NCBI GenBank assembly: GCA_021734025.1
Contig: JAIPJS010000015.1
Span: 1-64,000 of the forward strand
Source: Candidatus Neomarinimicrobiota bacterium
GTDB lineage: Bacteria > Fidelibacterota > JAANXI01
Reading direction: 5' to 3'
Length of the DNA stretch: 64,000 nucleotides
Part shown: in pieces, positions 61,331-64,000 of the stretch
Layout of the letters: each line of letters opens with the position of its first letter
How positions within the stretch are numbered: position 1 is the first letter of the stretch
Position numbers and translations under genes: made by a program
The notes under the pieces: model-generated
What the model was told of the DNA's origin: nothing
What the model saw: the letters and a program-made list of their open reading frames with translations, nothing else
Databases searched by the model: none

Positions 61331-64000
61331 ATGCTCACCAAAAGCAGACATTACTTATTTACAATAATAGTACTTGTGTTCCTGATTGCACCTGTAAATC
61401 TAACGAAAGCCACAGACAGTATTGAATGTGGCAACGATGCCATTGGAGAATTTATCAATCCAAAAAAGGGGAAAGTTGCTGACCTCACCCTGATAGATTT
61501 TCATGAGGCACTTTCTCCGAACGAGATCTATAAACTCACCACCGGGGATCTGAATGGTGCGGTCACTGTAAATATCTGGGAAAACAAATCAGGCGGGGCC
61601 AAGGTTCTGGAAACCAGCTTTACCGAGTCCAATATCGCCTGGGGATTCAGCCCGGACGATCACCGGTTTATAGTTCACTATATGAATAGCACCTCCCATC
61701 ATGAGGTACTGTTATTCGATCTCAGAAGTGGTTCAAATCTTCCGGTTAGAACTATAGGGTCCACACTGGTTGCCGGGGGTGAAGCCATCGTCCGGTTCAG
61801 CCCCACCGGAACTTCCCTGATGTATGCTTCTGACACAGGTCCCTCTCAAGTTTATCTCACCTTAGTTGACACCGCCGGTATTGTCAGGCATGAAAACACC
61901 TTCACCTTTCAAGCGTTTCCGGGGAGCCCGGGTGATAAACAAGGGATGGTCCACTGGGGATATAGCCCGGATTCGTATAACCGGACATTTGTGTACGCCT
62001 ATATTAACGGATCAAACAGTGCCCATTTCAATATGATAAACCTGGAACGGGGCACGATAGTACTGAATGGAGATCTTTTGGATCCTGTCTCCTCGTTCTG
62101 GCAATTCAGCCCCGCCGGTGACAAACTTGGCCGGGTGATCCAGGAAAGCCTGACTCAGATACGGGTCCAGTTGATTTCCACGCTAGATGGTAATATCGCC
62201 CCTAACACCCAATATCCCTTTGGAGAGGTACAGTTCATCGCCACTGAGGACAATCACTGGGCTTATATTGGTGGAACGGCATACAATCTCAGCGCAAACA
62301 CGGCAGGTCAACCCTGTCCCGAATATGATCCTCCGGAATGGCCGGACGACGCTACTATCACAGCCTCGAATCTTACCTTCACTGATGTAGATTTAGCCTG
62401 GCCCCGGGCAACTGACCAGTCAGGAATTGAAGAATACAGGCTCCTGCAGGACGGGGTTTCTCTGACGGTACAGCCGGATACTTTTTACCAGGTGACAGAT
62501 TTAATTCCGGGGACAGAATATAACTTCACCGTGGAAGCCAGTGATATCTTTGGGAACTGGTCTGGGGGTAACCCCTCAATCACACTTACGACTCCCGGTG
62601 ATTCAGACCCACCGGTCTGGCAGGATAACGCAGGAATCGGACTTTATTCTTCATACAGTGACCGGCTTACCCTGTATTGGTTCCCTCCGGAAGATCCTTC
62701 CGGTGTAATTAAGCACAAGGTATTCCAGGATGGCGCAGAACTAGATATCTTTGATACCAACCCGGATGCAACGTACGAAATCTGGTATCAGGTGAGTGGA
62801 CTCACCGGAGGCACTGAATATACCTTCCGAATCGAGGCAATGGATCAGGCCGGCAACTGGACTGAAGACGGTCCCTCGGTTACAGTGGTGTACGACCAAA
62901 ACTCTCCTCCTTCCTGGCCTGCTGGTTCCACTGTATCGGTCGATAGCGTGGGAACCACTGGTATCATGATTCACTGGGACCCGGCTACGGATAACCATTC
63001 AATCCAACAATATGAAATTTATACGAACGGTCGCTACTCTGCCCCTACTTATGCCCCGAACATGGTATATCCTCCACCAACTGAGATTGAGCTGGACAAT
63101 TTGGAGCCTCTTACGACATATAAAATCGCCGTGATAGCCATGGATGAAAATTATTTGTACTCGACTGACACCCTTTTCACAACGACCACCACTCCTGCGG
63201 ATACAGAACCGCCAGTATGGCTGGATTGGAGTAACTTGTCAGCCTGTCAAACGGGAGCGACCTGGATAAAACTGTATTGGGAAGGCGCCACTGACAACGT
63301 TGAAATAACACACTATCTGATTTATCAGGATGGAACGGTTATCGATACCGTGGATATGGCGTGGGATGGCGAAGAGATGGAAAACCTGAACAGAGCAACG
63401 GAAGACCCCAACAGTTCCTGGAATTCAAGCAGATATACCGTGGAAGGTCTCACTCCAGGTACCACCTATTCTTTCCGGGTTGGAGCCGGAGATGCGGCGA
63501 ACAATTACAGCCTGCCGGACCCGGAAGTCACAGCAACCACCAGGGGGAGCGAGTCCGGCGACATTGCTCCATTGGCGTCTCATTACACAGTCGATTACCT
63601 GTTTCCGGATACAACGGTTGCGAACTCCACTGTGGCCCTGAATGACAACAATATGATTGTCGGGAGAAGCGGGACACTGGGGTTTTTCTGGGAAGACGGT
63701 TCCTATCGAACGATCGGGGACCTTGGGAATGGATACAGCCGACCAAAGGCAATGAGTAATGATGGTCGGGTCGCCGGAGAATCCGCCTTCAGTGGTACGG
63801 TTGACGAGGGTTTTTATGCACATGGGAATATCCTCCTGAGTCTGGGAACGTATGTCGAATTTCTTAATGGCTCCCGAAGCCAAGCAGACTGGGTGGTTCC
63901 GGGGGCGGTCAATGATTCCGGTGTTGTGGTCGGTTGGGCCCGCTATGCTCCCATCGGGAGCCCGGGTTGGCAATCGGCCTTTCGATGGAAACAGGATCGA
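61331..64000 (+). CDS. Secreted fibronectin III/HAF-repeat protein (3' partial)
   Basis: At least 890 aa; the frame is open to the window edge. Signal peptide 1-29. Residues about 40-320 look like a beta-propeller (WGFSPDDHRFIVHYM, GYSPDSYNRTFVYAYI, WQFSPAGDKLG). Four fibronectin III domains start near 330, 424, 523 and 623, each opening DPPEW/DPPVW/SPPSW/EPPVW and carrying a GTEYNFTVEASD-like F-G region. From about 763 come HAF-type repeats (GFFWEDGSYRTIGDLGNGYS; VNDSGVVVGW). A sorting tail would be expected beyond the edge. TGGAG lies 6 nt before the ATG. Extracellular; function unknown. Confidence 0.82.
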   Translation, partial: MLTKSRHYLFTIIVLVFLIAPVNLTKATDSIECGNDAIGEFINPKKGKVADLTLIDFHEALSPNEIYKLTTGDLNGAVTVNIWENKSGGAKVLETSFTESNIAWGFSPDDHRFIVHYMNSTSHHEVLLFDLRSGSNLPVRTIGSTLVAGGEAIVRFSPTGTSLMYASDTGPSQVYLTLVDTAGIVRHENTFTFQAFPGSPGDKQGMVHWGYSPDSYNRTFVYAYINGSNSAHFNMINLERGTIVLNGDLLDPVSSFWQFSPAGDKLGRVIQESLTQIRVQLISTLDGNIAPNTQYPFGEVQFIATEDNHWAYIGGTAYNLSANTAGQPCPEYDPPEWPDDATITASNLTFTDVDLAWPRATDQSGIEEYRLLQDGVSLTVQPDTFYQVTDLIPGTEYNFTVEASDIFGNWSGGNPSITLTTPGDSDPPVWQDNAGIGLYSSYSDRLTLYWFPPEDPSGVIKHKVFQDGAELDIFDTNPDATYEIWYQVSGLTGGTEYTFRIEAMDQAGNWTEDGPSVTVVYDQNSPPSWPAGSTVSVDSVGTTGIMIHWDPATDNHSIQQYEIYTNGRYSAPTYAPNMVYPPPTEIELDNLEPLTTYKIAVIAMDENYLYSTDTLFTTTTTPADTEPPVWLDWSNLSACQTGATWIKLYWEGATDNVEITHYLIYQDGTVIDTVDMAWDGEEMENLNRATEDPNSSWNSSRYTVEGLTPGTTYSFRVGAGDAANNYSLPDPEVTATTRGSESGDIAPLASHYTVDYLFPDTTVANSTVALNDNNMIVGRSGTLGFFWEDGSYRTIGDLGNGYSRPKAMSNDGRVAGESAFSGTVDEGFYAHGNILLSLGTYVEFLNGSRSQADWVVPGAVNDSGVVVGWARYAPIGSPGWQSAFRWKQDR

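Noticed and set aside
1-64000. tRNA, including tRNA-Sec, and rRNA genes
   Set aside because: I looked for T-loop patterns such as GGTTCGAATCC on both strands by eye and saw none in a plausible cloverleaf; a tRNA scan would be decisive.

Overview
The window looks like a chromosomal contig from a free-living, Gram-negative bacterium of the FCB superphylum (Calditrichaeota/KSB1/Marinimicrobia/Ignavibacteria-like). The main reason is that four secreted proteins end in the FlgD-like type A sorting tail (YPNPFNP...GxYxxxL...KMVLVR) used by Por/type IX-like secretion. Lipoproteins, a signal peptidase II and TatT-like and TPR lipoproteins also point to a diderm. The phylum is an inference. TGA is an ordinary stop in many genes here, so the code is standard.

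Left half (0-31 kb), mostly housekeeping genes: a membrane Fe-S oxidoreductase of the EtfAB:quinone type, a flavin reductase and an EVE protein; a tricorn-protease remnant; an MDR alcohol dehydrogenase and lspA; a secreted six-hairpin glycosidase coupled to an alpha/beta hydrolase; kptA, a thiamine pyrophosphokinase and a sodium:solute symporter; a leftward cluster (GNAT, LiaF-like membrane protein, FabG-like SDR, secreted subtilase); a three-subunit proton-translocating transhydrogenase; a thioredoxin-TPR lipoprotein; a START-like protein with a Cdd1 helix-hairpin-helix protein; and a complete homoserine/threonine cluster thrA-asd-thrB-thrC. Many spacers here are filled with degenerate phrase repeats (AACACT/TAACAC strings, cytosine-rich hairpins, TTCTTTGCGTCC-type words, ATTGGATATTGGAA-type words). 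In three cases a repeat runs up to a start codon that has no visible Shine-Dalgarno sequence.

The most notable single gene is the thioredoxin-TPR lipoprotein at 22159-23235 (minus strand). Its reading frame is interrupted only by one TGA, which sits exactly where the first cysteine of the WCxxC redox motif belongs. The TGA is followed by a hairpin with a GG-bearing loop at bacterial SECIS distance. I read it as a candidate selenoprotein.

Right half (31-64 kb), more accessory: a PAS sensor; an uncharacterised glycosidase-like protein with a GT4 glycosyltransferase; an HNH protein; RarD; an orphan receiver; three lipoproteins; a PGPGW protein; a TetR regulator divergent from a methyltransferase with two matching operators; a very large secreted LamG/Ig-like/T9SS protein translationally coupled to a smaller relative that shares a module; an NVGIGT protein; an AT-rich stretch with a HEAT-like protein; a GLUG-repeat T9SS protein; a frameshifted EamA transporter beside about 0.9 kb of non-coding DNA; and a secreted fibronectin III/HAF-repeat protein that runs off the right edge. 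I saw no rRNA, tRNA, CRISPR array or intact insertion sequence.
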